This document shows positions 7,994 to 16,993 of a stretch of 64,000 nucleotides of DNA, in pieces. Under the pieces are notes generated by a model. That model saw nothing but the letters and a program-made list of their open reading frames with translations. It was not told the DNA's origin and ran no database searches. Origin of the DNA: Desulfobacterales bacterium (lineage in GTDB: Bacteria; Desulfobacterota; Desulfobacteria; Desulfobacterales; JARGFK01). The stretch lies in NCBI GenBank assembly GCA_029211065.1, contig JARGFK010000004.1, positions 1-64,000 on the forward strand. Reading direction: 5' to 3'. Numbering within the stretch: position 1 is the first letter of the stretch; each line of letters opens with the position of its first letter. Position numbers and translations under genes: made by a program.

Positions 7994-9516
7994 GTTCCAA
8001 ACTCCCCATCAATCTCGAGGACCTGCTGCGACAGCGAAAGGTTGAGGGCGACCGTATCGAGTATAAAAAGGGATGGAACCCTGACCCGATCATGCGCACC
8101 CTCTGCGCCTTTGCCAATGACTTTGAAAATCTCGGGGGCGGATATGTCGTAATCGGGCAGGACTGCGACGAAGCCGGGATGCCCGTTTTTCCGCCGGCAG
8201 GTGTGCCTGACAATCAACTGGATGGCATCCAGCGTGAACTTCTGGGATGTTGCAACCAAATCAGGCCGCCCTATTTCCCCCTGCTGAGTGTCGAGCGGTT
8301 CGCAGGCCGCAACCTTGTGGTCCTGTGGGCGCCGGGAGGACAGAACCGGCCCTACAAGGTTCCTAGGTTCGTCACGACCGGCAAGAAGGATTACCGCTAT
8401 TACATACGTCGTTACTCGAGCACGGTCGAGGCGAAAGGCGACGATGAGCGTGAGTTGATCAGCCTCACGGCCAGTGTTCCTTTTGATGACCGTTTTAGCC
8501 AGATCGCAACAATGGATGATCTGTCACCCCGGTTGATGGAAGAATTCCTGAGCGAAGTGGGCAGTGGTCTTGCCGATGAGGCGCGAAACCTCTCGATCGA
8601 AGCCCTGGGCCGACAAATCAATGTAGTGGGGGGACCAACGGAAGCGCCTTTGCCGAAAAACGTCGGCCTCCTCTTTTTCAATGAGCACCCGAAGCGATTC
8701 TTTCCGACAACACAGATCGATGTGCTCTGGTTTCCGGAAGGCGCGGGTGGAAATCGCTTTGACGAGAAAACCTTCGAAGGCCCTCTTGCCCAGATCGCGC
8801 GTGACGCGCTGAACTATATCCAGGCAAATTATCTCAAACAAACCGTCGTTAAACACCCCGACCGGGCCGAGGCCGAGCGTTTCTGGAACTTTCCCTATGC
8901 CGCCATTGAGGAAGCGGTGGTCAATGCCGTTTACCACCGATCCTACGAGATTCGCGAGCCGATTGAAGTGCGAATCAGCCCGGATGACCTGGTGGTTTTG
9001 AGTTTCCCCGGCCCGAACCGTTCCATTCGGATGGCGGACCTGCGGGCCGGCAAAGCTGTCAGCCGCCGCTACCGCAATCGCCGAATCGGCGATTTCCTCA
9101 AGGAGCTGGATCTCACCGAAGGTCGTTCCACCGGGATTTCAAAGGTTCTAAAAGTGATGAAAGAGAATGGCTCTCCACCCCCCGAGTTCGAGACGGATGA
9201 CGACCGCAGCTATTTTCTGATCCGCCTGCCGGCGCATCCGAAGGCAGAATCGGACGAGAGAGCGCACGCCGACACAAAAGAGAAAACGTCGGGGAAAACG
9301 TCGGGGAAAACGTCGGGGAAAACGTCGGGGAAAACGTCGGGGAAAATTATTGAACTGATTTTACAGAACGCTTCCATTACCATTCCTGAAATGGCTTCAA
9401 AAATCGGGATTACAGAGAGATCGATAGAGCGAAATATTCGAAAACTCCAGGCAGAAGGCAAATTAAAACGCATTGGCCCGGCCAAGGGTGGACACTGGGT
9501 TGTCAAGGAGGAATGA
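7990..9516 (+). CDS. AlbA_2/AAA_4-type ATP-binding regulator with C-terminal winged helix
   Basis: A 508-residue protein. The N-terminal AlbA_2 (Schlafen-like AAA_4) domain has the signature EGDRIEYKKGW at 19-29. A C-terminal HATPase-like RecG-related region includes EAVVNAVYHRSY, FPGPNRSI and GRSTGISKVLKVM. A Lys-Thr-Ser-Gly repeat linker follows at about 432-451, and the protein ends in a winged helix-turn-helix (NASITIPEMASKIGITERSIERNIRKLQ, broken by no indel). ATG 7990 is chosen because it overlaps the preceding stop as ATGA. Proteins of this class commonly sit inside type I restriction operons and are thought to regulate or modulate them. No biochemical role is proven for this group as far as I know. 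Confidence 0.8.
   Translation: MSSKLPINLEDLLRQRKVEGDRIEYKKGWNPDPIMRTLCAFANDFENLGGGYVVIGQDCDEAGMPVFPPAGVPDNQLDGIQRELLGCCNQIRPPYFPLLSVERFAGRNLVVLWAPGGQNRPYKVPRFVTTGKKDYRYYIRRYSSTVEAKGDDERELISLTASVPFDDRFSQIATMDDLSPRLMEEFLSEVGSGLADEARNLSIEALGRQINVVGGPTEAPLPKNVGLLFFNEHPKRFFPTTQIDVLWFPEGAGGNRFDEKTFEGPLAQIARDALNYIQANYLKQTVVKHPDRAEAERFWNFPYAAIEEAVVNAVYHRSYEIREPIEVRISPDDLVVLSFPGPNRSIRMADLRAGKAVSRRYRNRRIGDFLKELDLTEGRSTGISKVLKVMKENGSPPPEFETDDDRSYFLIRLPAHPKAESDERAHADTKEKTSGKTSGKTSGKTSGKTSGKIIELILQNASITIPEMASKIGITERSIERNIRKLQAEGKLKRIGPAKGGHWVVKEE
9283..9342 (+). repeat. Five tandem copies of a 12-bp coding repeat
   Basis: Five exact head-to-tail copies of AAAACGTCGGGG lie at 9283-9342 and encode repeated Lys-Thr-Ser-Gly between the ATP-binding region and the winged helix. 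Because the unit is 12 bp, copy-number change would alter linker length without shifting the frame. The perfect identity of all copies suggests recent slippage expansion. Confidence 0.95.
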
Positions 9517-9573
9517 GGAGAAGTTTGAAGATTGAAGTGGGAAGTTTGAAAAAAAGAGGAGAAATCCAAGACG

Positions 9574-9984
9574 ATGAAAAGTGATTTGCCGGATCGGACA
9601 TTTCAATTCGCACAGAGAATCGTGAAGCTGTGTCAGCATTTGGACAGTTCTTCCGGGATATCACGCTCGCTCGCGAACCAACTCCTCCGCTCCGGAACCT
9701 CCATCGGGGCGAATGTCGAGGAGGGGCAAGGCTCACAGAGCGAAGCGGACTTTGTGAGTAAATACAGCATTGCCTGCAAGGAAGCCCGAGAATCACACTA
9801 TTGGCTCCGTTTGATTGCGGCTGCCGAAATGCTTGACTCAAAAAGTCTTGATCCTCTCACTCAGGAATGCGACGAAATTATTGCCATTCTCACGACCATA
9901 ATCAAGCGACTGAAGACGAAGCTTCAATCTGGAAGGGAGAAGGGTAAAATTCGGTCCGGCGAACGAACAGGGGGAGCAACATGA
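9574..9984 (+). CDS. Four-helix-bundle protein (23S rRNA IVS-type family)
   Basis: A 136-residue protein of the four-helix-bundle family first found as ORFs in 23S rRNA intervening sequences. Characteristic strings are FQFAQRIVKLCQHLD, SLANQLLRSGTSIGANVEEGQ and ACKEARESHYWLRLI. Members are small basic homopentamer-forming helical proteins of unclear function, frequently found in defence islands and within restriction operons. A purine-rich leader (about 9517-9573) separates it from the AlbA_2 gene. Its stop overlaps the hsdR start by 4 bp, so it is co-translated with hsdR. A role in RNA or complex binding is speculative. Confidence 0.85.
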   Translation: MKSDLPDRTFQFAQRIVKLCQHLDSSSGISRSLANQLLRSGTSIGANVEEGQGSQSEADFVSKYSIACKEARESHYWLRLIAAAEMLDSKSLDPLTQECDEIIAILTTIIKRLKTKLQSGREKGKIRSGERTGGAT

Positions 9985-12900
9985 CGTCAAACTGCACCCG
10001 TCAAACTTCACTCTTGAGAATAGACGAGCGCAACCACGTCGAAAAGCCGCTGCTCGATCAGCTTGACGGCTTGGACTGGGAGATCACCGACCTCGATAAT
10101 AAGCAGCATCCAGCCGACAGCTACCGGGATAGCTTTACCGAGGTGGTGATGCCGGCGGTGCTGCGCGAGCAGTTGAAGGTCATCAATGCTTGGCTGGAAG
10201 ACGACCAGGTGGAAGAGGTGATCAAGCAGCTCACCGCCGGTTTTCCCGGTACCAGCCTGATCGAGAACAATCGCCATGTCCTGAACCTGCTGTTGGAAAA
10301 CACCAGCGTCAGCGAAAACCGAAAGACAGGCGAAAAAAGCCCAACGGTACATTTTATCGATTTCAAGCACCGGGTCAAAAACCGCTTTATTGCGGTCTGC
10401 CGGTTCAAGGTGCGCATTCTGGGCACCGAGCACCACATTCTTCCGGACATCGTGCTTTTCTTAAATGGCCTGCCGGTTGTGGTGATCGAGTGCAAATCGC
10501 CCAAAGTCAAGGAGCCCATGGCCGAGGCCATTGCCCAGATGCTGCGTTACAGCGAGCAGCGCGGGGCCAAGGGCGAAGGCAGTGCGCCGCTGTTTTATTA
10601 CAACCAGTTCATGGTCGCCACCTGCCGCCAGGAGGCCAAGTTCGGCACCATCACTACCCACAGCGAGCGCCTCTTTTTCCGCTGGGCGGACCCCTATCCC
10701 CGCAGCGTGGAGGACCTGGAACATGGCGCCAGTGGTCCCAACGACCAGCAGCGCCTGGTGGCCGGCATGCTCGACCGCGACAACCTGCTCGATCTGATCC
10801 GTACATTTACCCTCTTTTCCACCAACGACAAAGGCGAGACCATCAAGATAGTCGGTCGCTACCAGCAGTTTCGTGCGGTAAAGCTGGGGGTGCAGCGCCT
10901 GCTTGACGGCCGCAACCCCCGCGAGCGCAGCGGTATTATCTGGCACACCCAAGGCTCGGGCAAATCGCTGACCATGATGTTCATGGTGCGCGAGATGTAT
11001 CGCCATCCGACCCTTTCCAAGTGGAAGGTGGTCTTTGTCACCGACCGCACCCAACTGGAGCAGCAGCTTTCGGAAACCAGTCAGAGTATCGGCTTTACCG
11101 TCAAGGTGGCCGACAGCATCCGCACCCTGAAAGACCTCTTGCGCTCAGATTCTTCGGATCTGGTGATGGCCATGATCCATAAGTTCCGCGAAGCGGACTT
11201 GACGCAAACCTTTCCGGAGTTAAATCCCAGCCCGCATATACTGGTGATGACCGACGAAGCGCACCGCTCCCAGTACGCCATGCTCGGGGCCAATCTGGAC
11301 AAGGGGATCCCCAAGGCGGCCCGAATCGGCTACACCGGCACCCCCATCGACAAGACCGAGCGGGTCTTTGGCGATTATATCGACAAATACACCATGCGCC
11401 AATCCATCGAGGACGGTGTAACCCTGGAGATTGTTTACGAAGGCCGCACCCACAATGCCGAGGTGGCGGACCAGCAAGGCATGGACACCGCCTTTGCCGA
11501 TGTGTTCAGCGAATATAACTTGCAAGAGCGCATGGAGATCCTCGGTTACGGCTCCCGTGACGCCTATCTTGAAGCCAAATCCACCATCAAGGCCAAGGCC
11601 GGAGATATGGTAAAACACTACCTGACCCACGTCTTTCCCAACGGCTACAAGGCCCAGGTGGTGGCTGTCTCACGGGAAGCAGCCGTACGGTATAAGACCT
11701 ACGTCGATGCGGCTATCGTCAAGGCCATCGCCGCCCTTGAAAAAGACAATCCGAACTGCATCGATCTGGACCGGCTCAAAAAACTGCAAGCCGATGTGAT
11801 CATATCCGGAGGGCACAACGATCTGCCGCATATTAAGGCGTATGCGGATAAGTCAAGGCACGAAACGAGCATCAAGAGCTTCAAGCTTCCTTTTGACGGC
11901 GAAGATGAGGGAATCACCGGCGACATGGGTATCGTCATCGTCCGGGATATGCTGCTCACCGGTTTCGACGCACCGGTGGAGCAGGTGATGTATCTTGACA
12001 AGGTGGTCGTTGCCCACAACCTGCTGCAGGCCATCGCCCGGGTGAATCGGGTCGGCGGCGAAGGGAAGGACAAGGGATTCGTGGTCGATTACGTCGGCAT
12101 CGGCCACCATTTAAAAAAGGCCATCGAAATCTCCGACGAGCGCGAGCAGAAGGACGTTCTCGATGCCCTGAGCTTTCCGGAAAAAGAGCTGGATGATTTG
12201 CGGGCCGTCCACCGGTCGATTATGGCGTTTTTTGAAAAGCACGGCTTGACCGACCTCAACGACCATGACGCCTTTTTCGACCTTTTTTACGATGAAGATG
12301 TGCGCTTTGAGTACTTGCTGGCATTTAAAGGATTCACCAAGAGCCTCAACCTCGTTTTCCCGGCCAAGGAAGCGCTCGACTTCATGCCGGATTACCAGCA
12401 CCTCTCTGAAATCAACGTACTGGCGGGAAAACATTTCCGCGACGCGCGTTTGAGCATGAAAGGGATTCCGCCCAAGCTCAGGGGGATTACAGATACGTAT
12501 CTGAAATCCAAGGGCATCGACCTCAAAGTCGCCCCCATCTCGATTCTGGACCAGGACTTTGAAAGTCAGGTCGGAAAACGAAAACGGACCAAAACCAAGG
12601 CTGCCGAGGTCGAACATGCCATCCGTCACCATCTTGAGGTGGACCTTGATGACGATCCCGATCTGCAAGCCTCCTTTGCCGCGGCCTTGAAGAAAATCCT
12701 GGAGGATTTTCAAAAAAATTGGAAAATGATTTACGAGGAGCTGGAAAAACTGCGACAACGCATCATCAATGCCCGCAAGGAGCCGACTTACGGCCTGCAC
12801 AGGAAAAAACAGATGCCGCTGTTTCGCATGTTCAGGCGGGAAATTTTCGAGGCCGGCGGCCTGTTTTCAAATGCCCAACCCGGGACTGCGGAAACCCAGA

Positions 12901-13169
12901 AAGCTTTCGGCATGACCGAGGAAGACAGGACCTGTCTGCTGGTGGATTTGACGCAGAACACTTTTCTGGCAGTGGAACGGGAATTGAAACTCACCGGGTT
13001 CTGGGAGAGCATCCCGGCCCGCAACAAGCTCAAAGGGGATTTGCAAAAAATTCTGCTGGCAGAGGAATTTGTCAGACTTCCCGATCTCATCAAAAACCGC
13101 GCTCATATCATTTCCAGGATTATGGAGATTGCGGAAAAAAACAACGACACCATCCTGTATGCGGAGTGA
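9981..13169 (+). CDS. hsdR: Type I restriction endonuclease/translocase subunit (R)
   Basis: A 1,062-residue HsdR. The N-terminal PD-(D/E)XK nuclease has D156 and E170-C-K172 (ILPDIVLF...VVVIECKSP). SF2 helicase motifs follow, with Walker A TQGSGKS at 323-329, DEAH at 425-428 and motif III-like GYTGTPID downstream. The C-terminal helical domain binds the M/S core. The enzyme translocates DNA with ATP and cuts at distant collision sites. The chosen ATG overlaps the four-helix-bundle gene. The first ten residues could be dispensable, since many homologues begin nearer ERNHVEKPLLDQL. Length and motifs look intact, so the type I system should be functional. Confidence 0.96.
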   Translation: MTSNCTRQTSLLRIDERNHVEKPLLDQLDGLDWEITDLDNKQHPADSYRDSFTEVVMPAVLREQLKVINAWLEDDQVEEVIKQLTAGFPGTSLIENNRHVLNLLLENTSVSENRKTGEKSPTVHFIDFKHRVKNRFIAVCRFKVRILGTEHHILPDIVLFLNGLPVVVIECKSPKVKEPMAEAIAQMLRYSEQRGAKGEGSAPLFYYNQFMVATCRQEAKFGTITTHSERLFFRWADPYPRSVEDLEHGASGPNDQQRLVAGMLDRDNLLDLIRTFTLFSTNDKGETIKIVGRYQQFRAVKLGVQRLLDGRNPRERSGIIWHTQGSGKSLTMMFMVREMYRHPTLSKWKVVFVTDRTQLEQQLSETSQSIGFTVKVADSIRTLKDLLRSDSSDLVMAMIHKFREADLTQTFPELNPSPHILVMTDEAHRSQYAMLGANLDKGIPKAARIGYTGTPIDKTERVFGDYIDKYTMRQSIEDGVTLEIVYEGRTHNAEVADQQGMDTAFADVFSEYNLQERMEILGYGSRDAYLEAKSTIKAKAGDMVKHYLTHVFPNGYKAQVVAVSREAAVRYKTYVDAAIVKAIAALEKDNPNCIDLDRLKKLQADVIISGGHNDLPHIKAYADKSRHETSIKSFKLPFDGEDEGITGDMGIVIVRDMLLTGFDAPVEQVMYLDKVVVAHNLLQAIARVNRVGGEGKDKGFVVDYVGIGHHLKKAIEISDEREQKDVLDALSFPEKELDDLRAVHRSIMAFFEKHGLTDLNDHDAFFDLFYDEDVRFEYLLAFKGFTKSLNLVFPAKEALDFMPDYQHLSEINVLAGKHFRDARLSMKGIPPKLRGITDTYLKSKGIDLKVAPISILDQDFESQVGKRKRTKTKAAEVEHAIRHHLEVDLDDDPDLQASFAAALKKILEDFQKNWKMIYEELEKLRQRIINARKEPTYGLHRKKQMPLFRMFRREIFEAGGLFSNAQPGTAETQKAFGMTEEDRTCLLVDLTQNTFLAVERELKLTGFWESIPARNKLKGDLQKILLAEEFVRLPDLIKNRAHIISRIMEIAEKNNDTILYAE

Positions 13170-13170
13170 C

Positions 13171-13854
13171 ATGGACTTAGATTACACCATCGTAAGGTCG
13201 CCCAGGCGGCGCAAACTGACCATCACCGTCGAACGGGATCGTTCCGTGGTCGTGCATGCACCGGAATCGACATCGGAGGAAAAGATCCATCAGGTGGTGC
13301 AGGCAAAGCGCCAATGGATTTACGAAAAAATGAATCACCCCCAAAAGTACCGGGATCTGCCCCATCCCCCGGGAAAGGAGCTCGTCAACGGTGAATCCGC
13401 CCTTTACCTTGGGCGACACTACCGCATTGAAGTGGTCAAAACGGGGCTATCCGAGATTCGGTTCAACCAGCGCTTTTATATCCCTGCCGCCCACGCCGGA
13501 AAACGCCGGGAGGTTTTGCAGGAATGGTATATACAGCAGGCCGAGGCCAAGATCATCGCCCGGGTGAAACATCACGCCCGCAAACTTGGTGTGGCCTTTT
13601 CAAAAGTCAAAATAGTCGACAACCTTTATCGCTGGGGTTCCTGCACCGTGAATAACAATCTCAATTTCAACTGGCGCCTGATCAAAGCGCCTATGGTTGT
13701 CATTGATTACGCCATCGTTCATGAACTGGCCCACCTCATCGAGGCCAATCACACCTCAAGATTTTGGAATATCATCTGCGCACAGTCCCCAACCATGGAA
13801 AAGGCAAGAGCCTGGTTGAAAGAAAACGGACAGTTGTTGGAACAGGCCATATGA
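13171..13854 (+). CDS. YgjP-like (DUF45/M48-type) zinc metallopeptidase
   Basis: A 227-residue protein of the YgjP/DUF45 family with the zinc motif HELAH at 184-188, a third His at 194 (ANHTSRFW) and the upstream RWGSC signature of this family. These putative zinc peptidases are very often the last gene of type I restriction operons. Their substrate is not established. ATG 13171 follows the hsdR stop by one base, which marks co-translation, and replaces a longer out-of-phase possibility from 13069 that would overlap hsdR. Confidence 0.88.
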   Translation: MDLDYTIVRSPRRRKLTITVERDRSVVVHAPESTSEEKIHQVVQAKRQWIYEKMNHPQKYRDLPHPPGKELVNGESALYLGRHYRIEVVKTGLSEIRFNQRFYIPAAHAGKRREVLQEWYIQQAEAKIIARVKHHARKLGVAFSKVKIVDNLYRWGSCTVNNNLNFNWRLIKAPMVVIDYAIVHELAHLIEANHTSRFWNIICAQSPTMEKARAWLKENGQLLEQAI

Positions 13855-14209
13855 GTGAGATCAGAATCTATTCTTAATATTGATAATAGCGGGGGGTACG
13901 GAGTGATTAAACATGGCGACCCGGACTACTGTGTTGACTTGGCCAGGCCAGGCAAGCTGAAAGGCCGGCTCAGCGGCATGCCTCATATTCCACTGAAAGG
14001 TGTTCCTCCCATAAGATTGTCAGGTCCGTGCAGCCGGATACTTAAGCAGCTGGCAAAATCATGAAATCAGGGTTGAAAACTATAAAAATGATCCCTGTTG
14101 GAAAATTGGAGGTCGCAAATTGCGACATCCAATCCTTTTGTGTGTCTGTCTCGATAGCTCCAAAACTCGCACCATTGGCACGATAAATTAATTGAAGGAA
14201 ATAATTACC
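13855..14209. other. Intergenic spacer without a supported gene
   Basis: This 355-bp spacer separates the restriction operon from the pRiA4b-like gene. A GTG-started frame of 69 codons (13855-14064) is open, but I recognise no family in it, it lacks a clear ribosome-binding site, and its composition is unremarkable. No strong terminator or promoter was seen. It may be a decayed gene. Confidence 0.5.
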
Positions 14210-14806
14210 ATGAACGAAAGACTTTATTTGCTGAAAATCAGACTGCTTGAAATTCAGCCTGAAATTTGGCGGCAGTTTGTCGCGCCTGCCGGCATTACCC
14301 TGGACCGGCTGCATGATGTCATTCAGATTGTGATGGGTTGGACCGACAGTCATTTGCATGAATTCACGATCGGAAATAAACGTTACACGGAATTTCCTGA
14401 ATCAAAAGAACAAGGTTTTGAATGCGGGAGATATCGCCTGGGGGATCTGGTTAAACAAAAAGACCGCACCTTCAGCTATCTGTATGATTTTGGCGACAGC
14501 TGGGAGCATGAAGTCATTCTTGAAGACAGTCGCTATTTCAACCCGAAACTTCAATCTGAAATCGAGTGCCTGGACGGCGTCCGAGCCTGTCCGCCTGAAG
14601 ATGTCGGCGGTGTCCCGGGATATTATGAATTTTGTAAGGCTTTGAAAGATCCGCACCATGAAGAGCACGAGAGCTATAAAGAATGGATCTCTGGTTTTCC
14701 TTATTTTGAGAGTGCCTTCGACAGCGAGCGATTCGAAACCGAAAAGGTGAATCATGAGCTCTTGAAATATCTGAGGTGGTCGCGGGATAGGTTCAGGCCG
14801 TGGTAG
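14210..14806 (+). CDS. Plasmid pRiA4b ORF-3 family protein
   Basis: A 198-residue protein of the pRiA4b ORF-3 (IS1096 TnpR-like) family, recognised by YLLKIRLLEIQPEIWRQF, the LHDVIQIVMGW segment, the DFGDSWEHEVILE motif and the ACPPEDVGG box. The family is widespread on plasmids and in genomic islands and has no firmly assigned activity. ATG 14210 is preceded by GAAGGA and gives the canonical N-terminus. It heads a group with the helical-repeat gene and the DUF6398-like pseudogene. pRiA4b and DUF6398-type domains often co-occur, so the three probably travelled together. Confidence 0.85.
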   Translation: MNERLYLLKIRLLEIQPEIWRQFVAPAGITLDRLHDVIQIVMGWTDSHLHEFTIGNKRYTEFPESKEQGFECGRYRLGDLVKQKDRTFSYLYDFGDSWEHEVILEDSRYFNPKLQSEIECLDGVRACPPEDVGGVPGYYEFCKALKDPHHEEHESYKEWISGFPYFESAFDSERFETEKVNHELLKYLRWSRDRFRPW

Positions 14807-14888
14807 CAGAAACCGTAAGCACGGGTGGAAAAACAAACCTGTGCAGACGACGGAAGCGGCATAGTTTTCAAATGAAGGGGAGCACTAT

Positions 14889-16142
14889 ATGGCAAAAAAA
14901 CCGAAAAAAACGGATGTCCTGGCTGAGTTGCTGGCGGTTGCTTCGTCCAGGGTATTAACAGATCTGGTTCTAAAGCTTGCAGCGGGTCGGCCCGATGTCC
15001 GTCGGGAATGCCTCGATTTTCTGAAAACCCATGTTTCTGTTTCAAAAGCACTTGAAAAACGATCTGAAGGTGAAATCGTGTTGGCCCTATGGTCCGAGCT
15101 GGCGCTTGATCTGGGAGATCTGGATGAGTACGGCGGTGGCGATTATGCCACCGAGGATCATGTGGCTGAGCTTTTGGACCAGATTCGGACCCAACTGGAT
15201 TCTAAAAATGTTGATTCAGACCATCGGCGCGAAATTCTTGATAGCGTTTTGCCCTATATTGAAAGCGGCAATGCCGGTATGGACGATCTGCTTTATGATG
15301 TCGCCTATGCCGCATGCTATGACGATCTCGACCTGCGCGAGCTGGCGGAGGCCTTCGAGTCGATGCCGGGTGATTGGAAAGCGGCCAATGCCCGTTGCAT
15401 TTACCGCCAGATCGGAAATCAGGAAAAATATCTAGAGTTGCGTATGGGGCAGATGGAATACGGTGCGGATTACCATGACTTGGCGACATTTTATTGGGAG
15501 TCCGGGGAAAAGGAAAAGGCCCTGCAGGTGGCTGAGGAGGGTTTGCGCAAAGGGAAGGGAAGAATGGAAGAGTTGCGCATGTTTGTTGCCGATCGAGCTG
15601 AAGAATCGGGCGACCGCGAAAAGTATCTGGCGCTTCAATTCGACCAGGCTACGGATGGCCTGACGCTTGCAAAATACAAGGCTTTTAAGAAGATATGCAC
15701 AGCAGCCGAATGGGCACGGTTCGAACCCAAAGTGCTTGCCCGGATCAAGGACGCCTGGCGCGCGGAACAGCTTAAAATTCGCATGCATCGCAAAGAGTAC
15801 GCTGAGGCCATGGCCATTTTGACCAAGGGGCGATATCCGATGACGGACTGGGATTCAGATGATGAAATCCGGACAGCCAAAAAGCTTGAAACGCTCTACC
15901 CCGAAGAGATTCTCAAATACTATTTTTCGGGGGTCGGCGATTTAACGGTTAACGCCTCGCGAAAGGAGTATGCCCGCAAAGCCAAGGTGATGGCCAAGGT
16001 GCGGCATTTGCTGGTTGAGGTGATTGGCGAAGAAGCGCGCTGGAAAAATTATGCGGCTAAAGTCAAACAGGACAATATCCGGCGTCCGGCTTTTCAGGCG
16101 GAGTTTGCCGGGGCGCTGCCGGGCTGGCGGGAGTTGACCTGA
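14889..16142 (+). CDS. Helical-repeat protein, resembling DUF6880/SWIM-associated C-terminal proteins
   Basis: A 417-residue, apparently all-helical protein with TPR-like repeats (for example YWESGEKEKALQVAEEGLRKG and RMHRKEYAEAMAILTKG) and a lysine-rich N-terminus. It resembles the C-terminal helical region of SWIM zinc-finger proteins and DUF6880-type proteins, but the CxCxnCxH zinc finger itself is absent. I infer a scaffold or RNA/protein-binding role only from the fold. It lies 82 bp downstream of the pRiA4b-like gene with a GGGGAG ribosome-binding site. A short fragment resembling another DUF6880 N-terminus follows at 16144-16326. Confidence 0.65.
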   Translation: MAKKPKKTDVLAELLAVASSRVLTDLVLKLAAGRPDVRRECLDFLKTHVSVSKALEKRSEGEIVLALWSELALDLGDLDEYGGGDYATEDHVAELLDQIRTQLDSKNVDSDHRREILDSVLPYIESGNAGMDDLLYDVAYAACYDDLDLRELAEAFESMPGDWKAANARCIYRQIGNQEKYLELRMGQMEYGADYHDLATFYWESGEKEKALQVAEEGLRKGKGRMEELRMFVADRAEESGDREKYLALQFDQATDGLTLAKYKAFKKICTAAEWARFEPKVLARIKDAWRAEQLKIRMHRKEYAEAMAILTKGRYPMTDWDSDDEIRTAKKLETLYPEEILKYYFSGVGDLTVNASRKEYARKAKVMAKVRHLLVEVIGEEARWKNYAAKVKQDNIRRPAFQAEFAGALPGWRELT

Positions 16143-16143
16143 A

Positions 16144-16326
16144 CTGGACGCGAACAGAAAAAAGCTAACCGATTTGGGTCCGGAAGCCCTGGCCGACGCA
16201 TTGGGCGAAAAGAAAATGGTTTCAGACCTCTTTGAAAAAGGGGGAAATATTAATCATACCTTGCATAGCAAACCACGACCACTCAGCAAGACTGTGCCGA
16301 TGATATCGCACAAAGGGAGTAATTAA
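16144..16326 (+). pseudogene. Start-less fragment resembling a DUF6880 N-terminus
   Basis: A frame without an early start codon reads LDANRKKLTDLGPEALADAL near its beginning and continues to TAA 16324-16326. The segment LTDLGPEALADAL is like the N-terminus of DUF6880-type proteins, which would fit the preceding helical-repeat gene being one of them. It may be a displaced N-terminal exon-like remnant or chance. The evidence is one motif. Confidence 0.3.
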
Positions 16327-16331
16327 AAGAA

Positions 16332-16934
16332 ATGGCGATAAATGAAAATTTTTTGGAAAAAAAGCAACGACTCGAACAGATCAAAGAATTGGTAAAGGAC
16401 TTTTGTATGGCGCACATGAACGAGGAGTTGACGGGCTATGCCCTGAAACTGTGTGAGACCTTGGGTCGCAAGCGAAATATTTCTCTTGTGCGAGGGGAAA
16501 AGGAGATCTGGGCGGCGGCAATTGTTTATGTGATTGCCCGCCTTAATTTTTTGTTTGACAGGGACAATGCCTTTTAACTTTCGCCGGATACGATCTGTGA
16601 TTTTTTCGGGACAAAAAAATCGACAACCGGCAACAAGGCATCCCAAATAGAGAAAACCTGCAACCTGCCAATGGGCGCCGAAGGTTTTTGCAGCCCGGAC
16701 ATTACCGATGCGCTGACGCTGGTTGAGTTGCCGAGCGGGATTGTGATTCCAAAAAACATGATGCCTAAATTTCAGTTTTCTTACGAAATAGAAAGCGATG
16801 AACAATCCGAAGAGCGGGAACGTCTGCCGGCTGAAAAAGAAAAATTCACCGTCCAGACTAAACAGAAACGCATGGCTGCCAAGAAAGAGGAAAACGACAA
16901 ACAGCTCACCTTGTTCGACGATTTTGAGGCCTGA
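16332..16934 (+). pseudogene. DUF6398-like gene interrupted by an in-frame TAA
   Basis: The frame from ATG 16332 encodes 81 residues typical of DUF6398 (VKDFCMAHMNEELTGYALKLC, EIWAAAIVYVIARLNFLFD) and stops at TAA 16575-16577. The same frame continues immediately with the expected next part of the domain, DTICDFFGTKKSTTGNKASQI, and runs to 16934, ending with QLTLFDDFEA. No frameshift is needed, so a single nonsense codon splits what would be a 200-residue protein. TAA rules out selenocysteine or pyrrolysine decoding. It is most likely a recent pseudogene, although a truncated N-terminal domain could still be made. It follows the pRiA4b/helical-repeat pair. Confidence 0.75.
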
Positions 16935-16993
16935 AGAACTCCGCCGTGAAAATATCCATACGGCTTGCTTTTTTAGCTTTCCACCTTTTCCAC

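Noticed and set aside
9283-9342. CRISPR-like direct repeats
   Set aside because: The repeats are 12 bp with no spacers and lie in frame inside a coding sequence.
10461-11054. Long minus-strand open frame inside hsdR
   Set aside because: Same reason: it mirrors the codon structure of the hsdR gene and has no domain of its own.
13855-14064. 69-codon GTG-started ORF after the YgjP-like gene
   Set aside because: No ribosome-binding site, no family resemblance and no supporting context.
16575-16577. Recoded stop codon (selenocysteine or pyrrolysine) in the DUF6398-like gene
   Set aside because: The codon is TAA, which is not used for either amino acid, so a nonsense mutation is simpler.
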